A DNA stretch of 64,000 nucleotides from DASXMT01 sp963803065. Its GTDB lineage: Bacteria; Actinomycetota; Acidimicrobiia; Acidimicrobiales; RAAP-2. The stretch covers positions 372,001-436,000 of the forward strand of contig CAWDKW010000009.1 of the NCBI GenBank assembly GCA_963803065.1, written 5' to 3'. The position numbers and the translations under genes are program-made. The notes under the pieces were generated by a model. It was not told the DNA's origin and made no database searches. It saw only the letters and a list, made by a program, of their open reading frames with translations. Shown here piece by piece: positions 1 through 9,376 of the stretch; the first letter of the stretch is position 1, and each line of letters begins with the position of its first letter.

Positions 1-38
1 TATCCGGACACGCGAGCCACAGGCACGATGAGAGCGAC

Positions 39-54
39 GGGATCGGACGATCCC
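39..54. promoter_or_regulatory. 16-bp palindrome upstream of gap
   Basis: The sequence GGGATCGGACGATCCC is a perfect inverted repeat with 7-bp arms and a 2-bp centre, 24 bp before the gap start codon. A repressor or activator site is possible, but no known operator is recognised. Confidence 0.3.
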
Positions 55-78
55 AGCGAGCAACGGAGGAGGTCCGCG

Positions 79-1098
79 ATGACAGTGCGAGTGGCGGTGA
101 ACGGCTTTGGGCGAACAGGGCGCTCATTCCTGCGTGCCGCTCTGGCCTCCCCTCACCCGATAGAGGTCGTGGCCATCAACGATCTCGGTGCGCCCGAGGC
201 CCTCGCCCGGCTGTTCGCACGGGACTCCGTGCACGGCCGCTACCCCGAAGCAGTGCAAATCGAAGGCGACTCGATGCTCATCGGCACACGCCGCATCGTG
301 ATGCTGTCCGAATCCGAGCCGAAGGCCCTCCCGTGGGGTGAGCTCGATGTCGACGTCGTCATCGAGTCGACCGGTAGGAACACCAGCCGTGAGAAGGCGG
401 CTAGCCACCTCGAAGCAGGCGCAACCCGTGTCGTGATCTCCGCCCCCTCCGGGGAGGCCGATACGACCCTCGTTGTCGGTGTGAACGAAGAGGACTTCGA
501 TCCGGTTCACCACTTCGTCATCTCGAATGCGTCCTGCACGACGAATTGTCTCGCCGTCCTGGCCAAAGTTCTCGATGATGCGTTTGGCATCGCGGACGGT
601 TTCATGACGACCGTTCATGCCTATACCGGTGACCAGTCCCTCGTCGACTCGCTGCACAAGGATCCCCGCCGATCTCGAGGAGCGGCGATCAACATCGTGC
701 CGACGACGACGGGCGCGGCTCGGGCCACGGGGTTGGTGCTGCCCAGCGTGGCCGGAACTCTCGATGGTCTTGCTCTTCGCGTGCCCGTACCTGACGCGTC
801 GATCACCGACCTGGTCGCGAACCTGCGGGCCACCCCTAGCGTCACCGAGATCCAGGACGCCTACCGTGCGGCAGCCGGAGCGGGGCGATTGGCCGGACTA
901 CTCGAGTACTCCGACGATGCCCTGGTCTCCTCCGACATCCTCGGGTCGTCGGCGTCCTGCGTCTTCGACTCGGAGCTCACGATGGCTCACGGTCACCTGG
1001 TGAAGGTGCTCGGCTGGTACGACAACGAGACGGGTTACTCCAGCCGGCTTGTCGACCTTGCGGCGGTTGTTGGTGCTGCGGCCGAGAACCCCGGCTAA
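79..1098 (+). CDS. gap: type I glyceraldehyde-3-phosphate dehydrogenase
   Basis: This cytosolic enzyme oxidises and phosphorylates glyceraldehyde 3-phosphate to 1,3-bisphosphoglycerate with NAD(P). The 339-residue protein has the usual family length. It starts with the nucleotide-binding motif VAVNGFGRTGR, has IND after the second beta strand (an aspartate that favours NAD), and carries the active-site signature NASCTTNCLA with the catalytic cysteine near residue 153. The C-terminal catalytic domain ends in WYDNETGYS. The ATG at 79 is chosen over an upstream in-frame ATG at 28 because GGAGGAGG lies just before it and homology begins there. It runs 6 bp ahead of the ferredoxin oxidoreductase genes, which suggests one operon linking lower glycolysis to ferredoxin reduction. 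Confidence 0.96.
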   Translation: MTVRVAVNGFGRTGRSFLRAALASPHPIEVVAINDLGAPEALARLFARDSVHGRYPEAVQIEGDSMLIGTRRIVMLSESEPKALPWGELDVDVVIESTGRNTSREKAASHLEAGATRVVISAPSGEADTTLVVGVNEEDFDPVHHFVISNASCTTNCLAVLAKVLDDAFGIADGFMTTVHAYTGDQSLVDSLHKDPRRSRGAAINIVPTTTGAARATGLVLPSVAGTLDGLALRVPVPDASITDLVANLRATPSVTEIQDAYRAAAGAGRLAGLLEYSDDALVSSDILGSSASCVFDSELTMAHGHLVKVLGWYDNETGYSSRLVDLAAVVGAAAENPG

Positions 1099-1104
1099 GA
1101 CGCC

Positions 1105-1695
1105 ATGTTCCAGGTTCGCATCCATGGGCGCGGCGGCCAGGGCGTGGTGACCGCGGCCGAGATCCTCTCGGTCGCCGCGTTTGCCGAAGGTCGCCATGCG
1201 CAGGCGTTTCCGAGCTTTGGGTCCGAGCGCATGGGCGCCCCGGTCGTGTCGTATTGCCGCATCGATGATCGCCCGATCCGAACGCGAGAGCCGGTGATGG
1301 AGGCCGACGCCCTCATCGTTCAGGACGTCACGCTGGTCCACCAGGTCGATCTCTTCGCCGGGTTGTCTCCGGAGGGCTTCGTCCTGGTCAATACGTCCCG
1401 TAGTTTCGACGAGCTCGGGATCGGTGCATTCTTCATGCCGTTCCACCGAGACCGCCTCATGACCTGCCCGGCGACCGAATTGGCCCTCGAGCAGCTCGGT
1501 CGTCCCCTTCCCAACGCCGCGCTGCTCGGCGCGTTCGCGGCACTGACCGGTGCGGTCACCCTCGAAGCGATCGAGACAGCGGTTCGCGGTCGCTTCGGGG
1601 GCACGGTCGGCGAGCGCAATGCCGCCGCAGCGGCCGCCGCGTATCGATTCGTCACCCTGGCTGAAGAGGAGTTGGGCCGTGCTGCGACAAATTGA
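1105..1695 (+). CDS. porG: 2-oxoacid:ferredoxin oxidoreductase, gamma subunit
   Basis: The protein is the gamma subunit of a pyruvate (or other 2-oxoacid):ferredoxin oxidoreductase, which makes acyl-CoA, CO2 and reduced ferredoxin. At 196 residues it matches the family, with the N-terminal signature IHGRGGQGVVTAAEIL and the conserved GSERMGAPV segment. It follows gap by 6 bp and overlaps the alpha-subunit gene by 17 bp, so the subunits are probably translated together. The true 2-oxoacid cannot be read from this subunit. Confidence 0.93.
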   Translation: MFQVRIHGRGGQGVVTAAEILSVAAFAEGRHAQAFPSFGSERMGAPVVSYCRIDDRPIRTREPVMEADALIVQDVTLVHQVDLFAGLSPEGFVLVNTSRSFDELGIGAFFMPFHRDRLMTCPATELALEQLGRPLPNAALLGAFAALTGAVTLEAIETAVRGRFGGTVGERNAAAAAAAYRFVTLAEEELGRAATN

Positions 1696-2932
1696 GGGGT
1701 CTCGTGCCGTCGCCGAGGCGGTCGCATTGTGCCGTCCGGAGGTCGTGTGCGCCTACCCCATCTCACCCCAGACGCACATCATCGAGGCGATCGGCGCCAT
1801 GGTCAAGGCGGGCACCCTCTCGCCATGCGAGTTCATCAACGTCGAGTCCGAGTTTGCCGCCATGTCCGTCTCGATCGGTGCCTCGGCTGCCGGAGCCCGT
1901 GCCTATACCGCGACCGCTAGTCAGGGGTTGCTCTTCATGATCGAGGCTGTCTTCAACGCGGCAGGGCTCGGCTTTCCCATCGTCATGACGCTGGCCAACC
2001 GGGCTATCGGCGCTCCGATCAACATCTGGAACGACCATAGCGATGCCATGGCCGCCCGCGACTCGGGATGGATCCAGCTCTTCGCCGAGACGAACCAGGA
2101 AGCCGCCGACCTCCATATCCAAGCCTTCCGTCTCGCCGAGCAGCTCTCGGTCCCGGTCATGGTGTGCATGGACGGCTTCATCCTCACCCATGCCGTCGAA
2201 GGGGTCGACGTACCCGAGCAGTCCGAGATCGATGCCTTTCTCCCACCCTACGAGCCCCGTCAGCTGGTCGATCCGGCTGATCCAGTATCGATCGGCGCCA
2301 TGGTCGGTCCCGAGGCCTTTGAAGAGGTTCGCTACCTCGCCCACCTCCGCCAGCTCGATGCGTTGGAGCGAATTCCGGAGCTCGCTGCCGAGTTTGCCGA
2401 TGCGTTCGGCCGTCAGAGTGGGGGCTTGGTCCACCCGTACCGGACCAACGACGCCGAGACCATCGTCGTCGCGCTCGGATCGGTGCTCGGGACCATCAAG
2501 GACGCAGTTGATGCCCGTCGAGATGCCGGCGAACGCGTGGGCGTCGTGGGGATCACCTCGTTCCGGCCGTTTCCCTCCGAGGCGGTCCGGGAGGCGCTCG
2601 CCGGTGCTCGCACCGTGATAGTGGTGGAGAAGGCATTCAGCAGCGGGTTCGGGGGCGTGCTGGCGACCGACGTCGCGGTGGCGACGCACGACTCGGCCTG
2701 CTCGTTGCGAACGGTCGTCGCCGGGCTCGGCGGACGGCCCATCACCCGCCGGTCGCTCGAAGGGTTGCTGGTGGCCGCGTCCGAGGGTCGGCTCGAGCCG
2801 CTCACGTTCCTCGATCTCGACCATGGGATCGTCGAGCGCGAGCGGGCCCGCATGAGGTCAACGCGACGGTCGGGCCCCTCGGCGGAGAACGTCCTCCGTG
2901 ACCTCGGGACCGTCGCGTCCCGGATCGGTTGA
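1679..2932 (+). CDS. porA: 2-oxoacid:ferredoxin oxidoreductase, alpha subunit
   Basis: The alpha subunit carries the pyrimidine-binding domain for thiamine pyrophosphate. The 417-residue protein has the family signature CAYPISPQTHIIE near the start, a conserved ESEFAAM segment with the glutamate that activates TPP, and the C-terminal transketolase-like domain (VGITSFRPFP). The GTG at 1679 is preferred: GAGGAG lies upstream, the protein aligns from LRQIEGSRAVAEA, and the reading frame before it is antisense-like filler. It overlaps porG and ends 10 bp before porB. Confidence 0.93.
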   Translation: MLRQIEGSRAVAEAVALCRPEVVCAYPISPQTHIIEAIGAMVKAGTLSPCEFINVESEFAAMSVSIGASAAGARAYTATASQGLLFMIEAVFNAAGLGFPIVMTLANRAIGAPINIWNDHSDAMAARDSGWIQLFAETNQEAADLHIQAFRLAEQLSVPVMVCMDGFILTHAVEGVDVPEQSEIDAFLPPYEPRQLVDPADPVSIGAMVGPEAFEEVRYLAHLRQLDALERIPELAAEFADAFGRQSGGLVHPYRTNDAETIVVALGSVLGTIKDAVDARRDAGERVGVVGITSFRPFPSEAVREALAGARTVIVVEKAFSSGFGGVLATDVAVATHDSACSLRTVVAGLGGRPITRRSLEGLLVAASEGRLEPLTFLDLDHGIVERERARMRSTRRSGPSAENVLRDLGTVASRIG

Positions 2933-2942
2933 GGGGGAGGCC

Positions 2943-3971
2943 ATGACGAGCCAGCCAGTTCGCTTCTATCAGGTGGGCAGCTTCGCCGTCGGCAACCGAC
3001 TCCTCGACGACGACGATCGGACCGTCCAGTCCGATCCGAACCGGACCAACTCACTCGACTCGGGGCATCGCGCCTGCCAGGGCTGCGGTGAGGCGCTCGG
3101 TGCCCGGTATGCCCTGGACGCGGCCATGCGCGCCACCGGGGGCCAGCTCGTCGTCGTGAACGCCACCGGGTGCCTCGAGGTGTTCTCGACCCCCTACCCG
3201 GAGACCTCGTGGCGCATCGCCTGGCTCCACTCGCTGTTCGGGAACGCGCCGGCGGTGGCCACCGGGGTGGCCGCGGCGATGAAGGTGAAGGGACGCAGCG
3301 AGGTCCGAGTGGTGGCGCAGGCCGGGGACGGTGGCACGGTCGACATCGGCTTTGGGTGCCTGTCGGGGATGTTCGAGCGCAACGACGACGTGCTGTTCAT
3401 TTGCTACGACAACGAGGCATACATGAACACGGGCGTGCAACGCTCCGGTGCGACACCACCGGGTGCTCGCACCGCGACGACCGAAGCCGTCGGCCCGGAA
3501 CCGGGCAATGTCTTCGGACAGGGGAAGGACCTCCCACGCCTGGCCATGGCGCACGACATCCCGTACGTGGCCACTGCGACGGTGGCCGACCTCCACGACC
3601 TCGAAGCCAAGGTCGACCGGGCCATGCAGATCCGGGGCGCCCGGTACCTCCACGTCCTGGTGCCCTGCCCCCTCGGATGGGGCTCGGACCCGAAGGACAC
3701 CATCGGCGTAGCCCGACTGGCCAAGGAGACCGGGCTCTTCCCCGTCTTCGAGGCCGAGCACGGCACCGTGACATCCGTGTCGCCGATCCGCCACCGGACA
3801 CCGGTTGAGGCCTACCTGTCGGTGCAACACCGCTACGATCACCTCTTCGGCGAGTGCCCGCGCCTCGATGTCATCGGCCGCATCCAAGCGATGGCCGACC
3901 ACAACATTGCCACGTACGGCCTCGTCACCGATCATGCCGGTGGCAGCAACTCGAAGGGGGTGACCCGGTAG
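2943..3971 (+). CDS. porB: 2-oxoacid:ferredoxin oxidoreductase, beta subunit
   Basis: The beta subunit binds TPP-Mg and one [4Fe-4S] cluster. The 342-residue protein has CQGCGE (cysteines 45 and 48), a third cysteine in NATGCLEV and a fourth in PCPLGWG, the usual cluster set. The TPP motif AGDGGTVDIG and the segment DNEAYMNTGVQRSGATP are clear. The ATG at 2943 follows the strong site GAGGGGGAGG. The length and YMNTG motif resemble pyruvate-type PorB; phenylpyruvate or ketoisovalerate as substrate is not excluded. Its stop codon shares one base with the next GTG start. Confidence 0.94.
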   Translation: MTSQPVRFYQVGSFAVGNRLLDDDDRTVQSDPNRTNSLDSGHRACQGCGEALGARYALDAAMRATGGQLVVVNATGCLEVFSTPYPETSWRIAWLHSLFGNAPAVATGVAAAMKVKGRSEVRVVAQAGDGGTVDIGFGCLSGMFERNDDVLFICYDNEAYMNTGVQRSGATPPGARTATTEAVGPEPGNVFGQGKDLPRLAMAHDIPYVATATVADLHDLEAKVDRAMQIRGARYLHVLVPCPLGWGSDPKDTIGVARLAKETGLFPVFEAEHGTVTSVSPIRHRTPVEAYLSVQHRYDHLFGECPRLDVIGRIQAMADHNIATYGLVTDHAGGSNSKGVTR

Positions 3972-5596
3972 TGGAGCTCCCGTTCGCAATCACGCTGGAT
4001 GTCGGCTCGAGCCATGCCAACCGCACGGGCTCCTGGCGCGTCGAGCGCCCGATCTACGTAGACCGGCTTCCGCCGTGCAACGACGCCTGCCCGGCAGGCG
4101 AGAACATTCAGCGCTGGCTCTATCACGCCGAGGCGGGCCACTATGAAGCCGCATGGGGTCAGCTGGTGGAGGACAACCCGTTCCCCGCTGTGATGGGTCG
4201 CATCTGCTACCACCCCTGCGAGACGGCATGCAACCGGGCCCAGCTCGACGAGGCGGTCGGGATCAACTCCGTCGAGCGGTTCCTCGGTGACCTGGCCATC
4301 GAGCGAGGGTGGACGCTTCCGAAGGCGGGCCCCGACAGCGGGAAACGGATCCTCGTCGTCGGGGCCGGACCGGCCGGACTCAGCGCCACCTACCATCTGC
4401 GGCGCTTCGGCCACCAGGTCCACCTGGTCGACTCGGCGCCCAAACTGGGCGGAATGATGCGCTACGGCATCCCCGCCTATCGGCTCCCCCGGACCGTCCT
4501 GGATGCCGAGATCACCCGGGTCCTTGCGCTCGGGGTGGACGTGGAGCTGAACCACACCGTCCATGACATCGAGAGCGAACGCCGCCAGGGCGGATTCGAT
4601 GCCGTCTTCCTTGCCGTCGGTGCCCAGCTCGGCCGGCGGGTGGACATCCCGGCCGGCGACTCGTCCCGCGTCCTCGATGCCGTCTCGCTCCTCCACCGGG
4701 TCGCCGACGGCGATCAGCCGTTGCTCGGGCGGCGGGTGGCGGTGTACGGCGGTGGGGACACTGCACTCGACGCGGCCCGGACGGCTCGCCGCCTCGGCGC
4801 CACCGACGCCACCATCGTCTACCGTCGCAACCGCGGGCGCATGCCAGCCGACCAGGGGGAACTGGAGGAGGCGCTCGGCGAGGGGGTGACGATGCGCTGG
4901 CTCTCGACGGTGAGCAGTTTCGAAGACGGCCGCCTGATCCTCGAAAAGATGCGCCTCAACCAGCAGGGCTTTCCTGAGCCCACCGGTGAGCTCGAAGAGC
5001 TCGATGCCGACTCCCTCGTGCTCGCCCTGGGTCAGGATACCGACCTGTCGCTTCTCGACCACGCACCGGATGTGGCGGTCGAAGACGGAGTCGTCGAGGT
5101 GGTCCCGACCATGATGACCGGCGAGGACGGCGTCTTCGCCGGAGGCGACACGGTGCCCTCGGAGCGGACGGCCACGATTGCGATCGGACACGGGAAGCGG
5201 GCGGCGTGTGGCATCGACTCGTACGTTTGCGCCCGAGAGCCGGTCAAGTCCGAACGGCACGGCCTGGCCACGTTCGATCGGTTGAACACCTGGTACTACT
5301 CCGACGCCCCACACATCAGACGTCCCGAGCTCGAGCTGGCCCGGCGACAGAGCTCCTTCGATGAAGTGGTGGGGGGGCTGACCGAGGAGAATGCGCTCTT
5401 CGAAGCTCGCCGTTGCCTCTCGTGCGGCAATTGCTTCGAGTGCGACAACTGCTTTGGGGTCTGCCCGGACAACGCGGTCATCAAGCTGGGCCCGTCGCTG
5501 CGCTATGAGTTCGACTACGACTTCTGTAAGGGTTGTGGAATCTGCGCGCAAGAGTGCCCGTGTGGCGCCATCGACATGGTGCCCGAACGGATCTGA
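3971..5596 (+). CDS. GltD-like NAD(P)H/FAD oxidoreductase fused to PorD-like ferredoxin
   Basis: This 541-residue flavoprotein resembles the glutamate synthase small subunit. The N-terminal cysteine block (CNDACPAG; CYHPCETACNR) should hold two [4Fe-4S] clusters. An FAD motif (VVGAGPAGLSATYHL) lies near residue 125 and an NADPH motif (VYGGGDTALDAARTA) near 260. The last 65 residues are a 2x[4Fe-4S] ferredoxin domain with CLSCGNC-type and CKGCGICAQEC blocks, like the POR delta subunit. The GTG at 3971 overlaps the porB stop by one base. Inference: it replaces PorD and links the oxidoreductase to the NAD(P)H pool, in either direction. No GltB partner is nearby, so a role in glutamate synthesis is unlikely. 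Confidence 0.88.
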   Translation: MELPFAITLDVGSSHANRTGSWRVERPIYVDRLPPCNDACPAGENIQRWLYHAEAGHYEAAWGQLVEDNPFPAVMGRICYHPCETACNRAQLDEAVGINSVERFLGDLAIERGWTLPKAGPDSGKRILVVGAGPAGLSATYHLRRFGHQVHLVDSAPKLGGMMRYGIPAYRLPRTVLDAEITRVLALGVDVELNHTVHDIESERRQGGFDAVFLAVGAQLGRRVDIPAGDSSRVLDAVSLLHRVADGDQPLLGRRVAVYGGGDTALDAARTARRLGATDATIVYRRNRGRMPADQGELEEALGEGVTMRWLSTVSSFEDGRLILEKMRLNQQGFPEPTGELEELDADSLVLALGQDTDLSLLDHAPDVAVEDGVVEVVPTMMTGEDGVFAGGDTVPSERTATIAIGHGKRAACGIDSYVCAREPVKSERHGLATFDRLNTWYYSDAPHIRRPELELARRQSSFDEVVGGLTEENALFEARRCLSCGNCFECDNCFGVCPDNAVIKLGPSLRYEFDYDFCKGCGICAQECPCGAIDMVPERI

Positions 5597-5890
5597 GGAC
5601 CACTTGCTCGTCCCGGTCAGGACCGGAGTCGGGCATACGAGCCGCCGGCTTGGGCCCCCGGGCGCCGGCGCCACCGACGGCACCGGACTGTCTCTTCGCC
5701 CGCGTTTCGCGAAAGGCCGCTTGCGGGATGCCGGTGGCAGTCCCGATTCGCCCAAACGCGGGCGGATGAGAACGCAGAGAGGAGCCCGCGGGTGCCAACG
5801 AGTTCGCATCCGGCGCTTCTCGAACGCAGGCGATCGTCGCCCCCCATTGTCCATGCTCACGGGCAGTGAGGGTCATGGATCAGCCGTGAA
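5597..5890. other. convergent intergenic region
   Basis: This 294-bp stretch separates the 3' ends of the oxidoreductase (+) and ppsA (-). It contains GC-rich inverted sequence near 5655-5690 that could serve as a two-way terminator. The reading frames through it have no recognisable similarity and are judged noncoding. Confidence 0.4.
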
Positions 5891-8209
5891 TCAGCGTCGC
5901 CTCGCGGGCAGGCGATGCCGGGGCGTCAGCGCCGGTGGGGAGGGTCGTCCCGGTGCAGCCGCCTCGAGCACGAGACGCCATTCGGCTGTCGCCAGCGTTT
6001 GGCGCACGGCCGGTGCGGCGTCGGGGTTCACCGATACCGAGGTGATCCCGAGGCGCACAAGGAACTCGGCGAACTCCGGTCGGTTCGATGGGGCCTGTCC
6101 GCACAGTGATGAGGAGATCCCCGAATCCTGGCACGCCCGCACGATGCGAGTGATGGAGTCGAGGACAGCCGGATCTGCTTCATCGAAGAGCTCGGCCAGC
6201 ACGGCAGAATCTCGGTCGACGCCGAGCGTGAGTTGGGTGAGGTCGTTGGTGCCGATCGAAACTCCCTCGATGCCCATGCTGGCGTAGGTCGGGATCCAGT
6301 AGGCGACGGATGGCACTTCGGCCATCACCCAGACCGGCAGGCCACGAGCCGCAGGGTGAGCTTCGACGATCTCGAGACACCGGTCGAGCTCCCACGCCGT
6401 GCGGACGAAGGGAATCATGAGGCGAAGGTTCGGGGTCTGAGCGGCAACTTGCCCGAGGACGTCGAGCTCCAGCCGGAACAGGTCGGGTTGGTCGACGTAC
6501 CGGAAGCAGCCCCGGTAGCCGATCATGGGGTTCTCCTCATGCGGTTCCAGGTCTTCGCCGCCCTTGAGGCCGCGGAACTCGTTGCTGCGGAAGTCGATAC
6601 TACGGTAGACGACGGGGCGAGGTTCGAAGGCTCGAGTGATCCGCAGCAGTGATTCGGACATCCTGTCGACGAATTCCTGCTGCTCGCCGCGTTGAAGGAG
6701 GAGGCGCGGATGAACGCCGTCGAGGGCGTCGGCGACCATGAACTCGGCCCGCAGGAGGCCGACGCCGTCGACCGCCATCGAGGCAACCTCCTCGGCGTGC
6801 TCGGCCACGGCGAGGTTCACGTACAAGCGGGTGGCAAGTTCCCGAGAGAACCCGCCCGAGGGAGCGGGCCCTGCCGCCAGTGCCACGGGTGAGGCCTTGA
6901 CCGGCTCTGACACCTCGCCCTCGAGCACCTGCCCCAGGCTCCCGTTCACCGTGACCAGTTCCCCGTCTCGCAGTACGGATGTGGCGTCCCGCGTTCCGAC
7001 GACACACGGCACGCCCAGCTCGCGGGAGACGATGGCGGTATGACAGGTCATGCCGCCGCCGTCGGTCACCAAGGCGGAAGCCCGGCGAATGGCCGGAACC
7101 CAGTCCGGGCTGGTCATGGGAGCGACGAGCACCTCGCCGTCGAGCAGCCGGCTGCCCTCATCGGGCGAATGGAGAACCCGGACCGTGCCCGACACGGTTC
7201 CCTTGGAGGCACCCAAGCCGCGGACGAGCACTCGGGACGCAGCCGTCGGTTGAGCCTCGCCGGAGCCCAGCGTCGTGATCGGGCGGGATTGGACGAGGTA
7301 GGTTTTCCCACCAGCCACTGCCCACTCGGTGTCCTGGGGTGACCCGTAGTGGTGCTCCACCGAGAGCCCCAGCTCGGCCAGTTGGAGGATCTCCTGGTCG
7401 GTGAGCACTCGCCGCCCACCCTCCTCGTCGGACAGCTGGACCTCCTCGTCGGCTCCGTCAGGGCCACGGACGATCTTCATGGTCTGATGACCGACTCGGA
7501 CGCTCTGGAGCGTCGGACCCTTCTTGGTTACGACGTAGGTGTCAGGCTCGACCAGTCCGGACACCACGACTTCGCCCTGCCCAAGAGCGGCTTCGATGAC
7601 GATGCGATCGGTGTCTCCGGTCGCCGGGTCGGCAGTGAACATCACCCCGGATCGTTCGGAGGCCACCATCACCTGGACGATGACGGCCAGCGAGGGCTCG
7701 TCGGTGACTGCCTCGACGGCACGATAGGCGATCACCCGTTGTCCATAGATCGATGCCCAGCAGCCGACAAGGCGTTGGAGCAGCTCCTCGTCGCCGGCCA
7801 CATTGGTGTAGGTGACGTTCATGCCCGCGAACGACGTGCCCACCGTGTCCTCGCTGGTGCCCGACGATCGCACGGCCACCCGGACGTTGTCGCCCAACTT
7901 GTGGTAGGCGTCAAGCACGGCGCGCTTCAACTCCGGTGACACGGACATCTGGCGGACGAGGCCCTGTGCGCGTTCGGCCACGTCGGCGAGATCAGCCGGG
8001 TCGTCGGGGTGAGACCCGTTGATGAGCTCGATGAGCGCGTCACGGATCCCGCTGCGGTGGAGAGCATCGAGATACGCCTCACTGGTGATGACGAACCCGG
8101 GCGGTACGGGGAGCCCCGCGCCGGTCATCTCACCCAGATTGGCTCCCTTCCCCCCGACGAGTGAGACATCGGTCAGCTTGATGTCGTCGAACCACAGCAC
8201 CGGTTGCAT
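5891..8209 (-). CDS. ppsA: phosphoenolpyruvate synthase
   Basis: The enzyme converts pyruvate, ATP and water to PEP, AMP and phosphate, the first step of gluconeogenesis from pyruvate. The 772-residue protein has the N-terminal PPDK nucleotide-binding domain (LVGGKGANLGEMTGAG), the swivelling phosphohistidine domain (GGMTCHTAIVSRELGVP) and the C-terminal PEP/pyruvate barrel with GTNDLTQLTLGVDRDS and the conserved cysteine in LCGQAPS. The ATG at 8209 is preferred to a GTG two codons upstream because AAAGGAAG sits 5 bp before it. It lies 174 bp downstream of pfkA on the same strand, in a run that begins after a DosR-like box at 9714. Confidence 0.95.
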   Translation of the reverse strand: MQPVLWFDDIKLTDVSLVGGKGANLGEMTGAGLPVPPGFVITSEAYLDALHRSGIRDALIELINGSHPDDPADLADVAERAQGLVRQMSVSPELKRAVLDAYHKLGDNVRVAVRSSGTSEDTVGTSFAGMNVTYTNVAGDEELLQRLVGCWASIYGQRVIAYRAVEAVTDEPSLAVIVQVMVASERSGVMFTADPATGDTDRIVIEAALGQGEVVVSGLVEPDTYVVTKKGPTLQSVRVGHQTMKIVRGPDGADEEVQLSDEEGGRRVLTDQEILQLAELGLSVEHHYGSPQDTEWAVAGGKTYLVQSRPITTLGSGEAQPTAASRVLVRGLGASKGTVSGTVRVLHSPDEGSRLLDGEVLVAPMTSPDWVPAIRRASALVTDGGGMTCHTAIVSRELGVPCVVGTRDATSVLRDGELVTVNGSLGQVLEGEVSEPVKASPVALAAGPAPSGGFSRELATRLYVNLAVAEHAEEVASMAVDGVGLLRAEFMVADALDGVHPRLLLQRGEQQEFVDRMSESLLRITRAFEPRPVVYRSIDFRSNEFRGLKGGEDLEPHEENPMIGYRGCFRYVDQPDLFRLELDVLGQVAAQTPNLRLMIPFVRTAWELDRCLEIVEAHPAARGLPVWVMAEVPSVAYWIPTYASMGIEGVSIGTNDLTQLTLGVDRDSAVLAELFDEADPAVLDSITRIVRACQDSGISSSLCGQAPSNRPEFAEFLVRLGITSVSVNPDAAPAVRQTLATAEWRLVLEAAAPGRPSPPALTPRHRLPARRR

Positions 8210-8383
8210 GGCCACTTCCTTTCGAGGCTCCTGGTCAAGTTTGGTCCCGTCCCGTCGGCCCGGCTAGGGCACAAGGACCTGTATCGGCCTTGCCACGAGG
8301 GGCGCGGGCGCCGCGGTAGCTCCTGGTGCCCCCGGGCCCGGCGTCCTTGGCCGCGAGGCGTGATTGCCGTGCCGTGGCCGGAG

Positions 8384-9376
8384 TCATCCCACCGTCAATC
8401 GGTCGGCGACGGCCAAGAGCCGGGCGGGGACGGGGCGGGCACCTTCGACCACCAGGTCGAGGGGTACGATGTCGACCTGGTCGTCCACTGCGGAGACCAG
8501 TGTTCCGAATGCCCGGTCGTGGACGGCCTCGATGGCGGCGACACCGAAGCTGGTGGCCAAGAGCCGGTCGGAAGCGGTGGGGCTGCCCCCGCGCTGGATG
8601 TGCCCGAGAACCGTGAGCCGGGTTTCATAGCCAGTGCGCTCGGCGAGCCCGGTCGAGACCGTCGTTCCCGGGGATCCCCCATGCGAGCACGAAGGGCCAA
8701 TGAACCGGGCACCTTCTGCCACCACCACGACGGAGGACGACGACCCTGCGTCGTGGCGTCGTTGGATTGCCTTGCCCAGCTCATCGAGGTCGGTGGACTG
8801 TTCCGGCAGACAGATCGCGTCGGCACCGGCGGCGACTCCGGCACACACGGCCAACCACCCGGTCGTCCGACCCATGACCTCCACGACCATCAGCCGGTCA
8901 TGGCTCTCACCGGTGGTGTGCACTCGGTCGATGGCCTCAGCTGCCGTGGCCACGGCGGTGTCGAAGCCGATGCAGCGATTCGTTCCCCACACGTCGTTGT
9001 CGATTGTCTTGGGGATGCCCACGATCGGCACACCGATATCGGCGAGCCGCTTCGCCGCGCCGAGGGTACCGTCGCCACCCACGACAATGATGGCATCGAG
9101 CCGGGCCCGTTCGACGGTGGCCAGCACGGCGGAAACACCCCCCTCGTGCTCGTCGGGGTGATAACGGGCCGTGCCCAGAATGGTGCCGCCGCGTTGCAGG
9201 ATGCCTTTCGTTTGGACGGTGGTCATCGGAGTGGCGTCTCCGTCGACGACACCCCGCCAACCGTGATGGAACCCCACAATGTCGTCTTGGCTCGACTCCG
9301 CCACCCGCACAATGGCGCGCATGGCCGCGTTCAACCCAGGACAGTCACCGCCACCGGTCAGCAGCCCAATGCGCAT
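8384..9376 (-). CDS. pfkA: 6-phosphofructokinase
   Basis: This cytosolic family-A phosphofructokinase has 330 residues. It starts with the motif LLTGGGDCPGLNAA, has GGDGT where ATP enzymes carry glycine 104 (PPi enzymes have aspartate), the catalytic PKTIDND loop with lysine at position 124, and MGRTTGWLA. The glycine-104/lysine-124 pair is the signature seen in actinobacterial ATP-PFKs, so ATP is the likely donor, though lysine 124 is otherwise typical of PPi enzymes. It sits with ppsA, so both directions of glycolysis are coded together. A purine-rich GGAGTGGGAGTG block just upstream may be the ribosome site. Confidence 0.95.
   Translation of the reverse strand: MRIGLLTGGGDCPGLNAAMRAIVRVAESSQDDIVGFHHGWRGVVDGDATPMTTVQTKGILQRGGTILGTARYHPDEHEGGVSAVLATVERARLDAIIVVGGDGTLGAAKRLADIGVPIVGIPKTIDNDVWGTNRCIGFDTAVATAAEAIDRVHTTGESHDRLMVVEVMGRTTGWLAVCAGVAAGADAICLPEQSTDLDELGKAIQRRHDAGSSSSVVVVAEGARFIGPSCSHGGSPGTTVSTGLAERTGYETRLTVLGHIQRGGSPTASDRLLATSFGVAAIEAVHDRAFGTLVSAVDDQVDIVPLDLVVEGARPVPARLLAVADRLTVG

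Noticed and set aside
3932..5860. 642-codon minus-strand frame opposite the GltD-like gene
   Set aside because: It is antisense to a clear flavoprotein, is arginine/glycine-rich and has no similarity; high GC keeps the opposite frame open.
8221..8330. GGACCTGTATCGGCC upstream of ppsA as a DosR-like box
   Set aside because: The arms are three bases too far apart.
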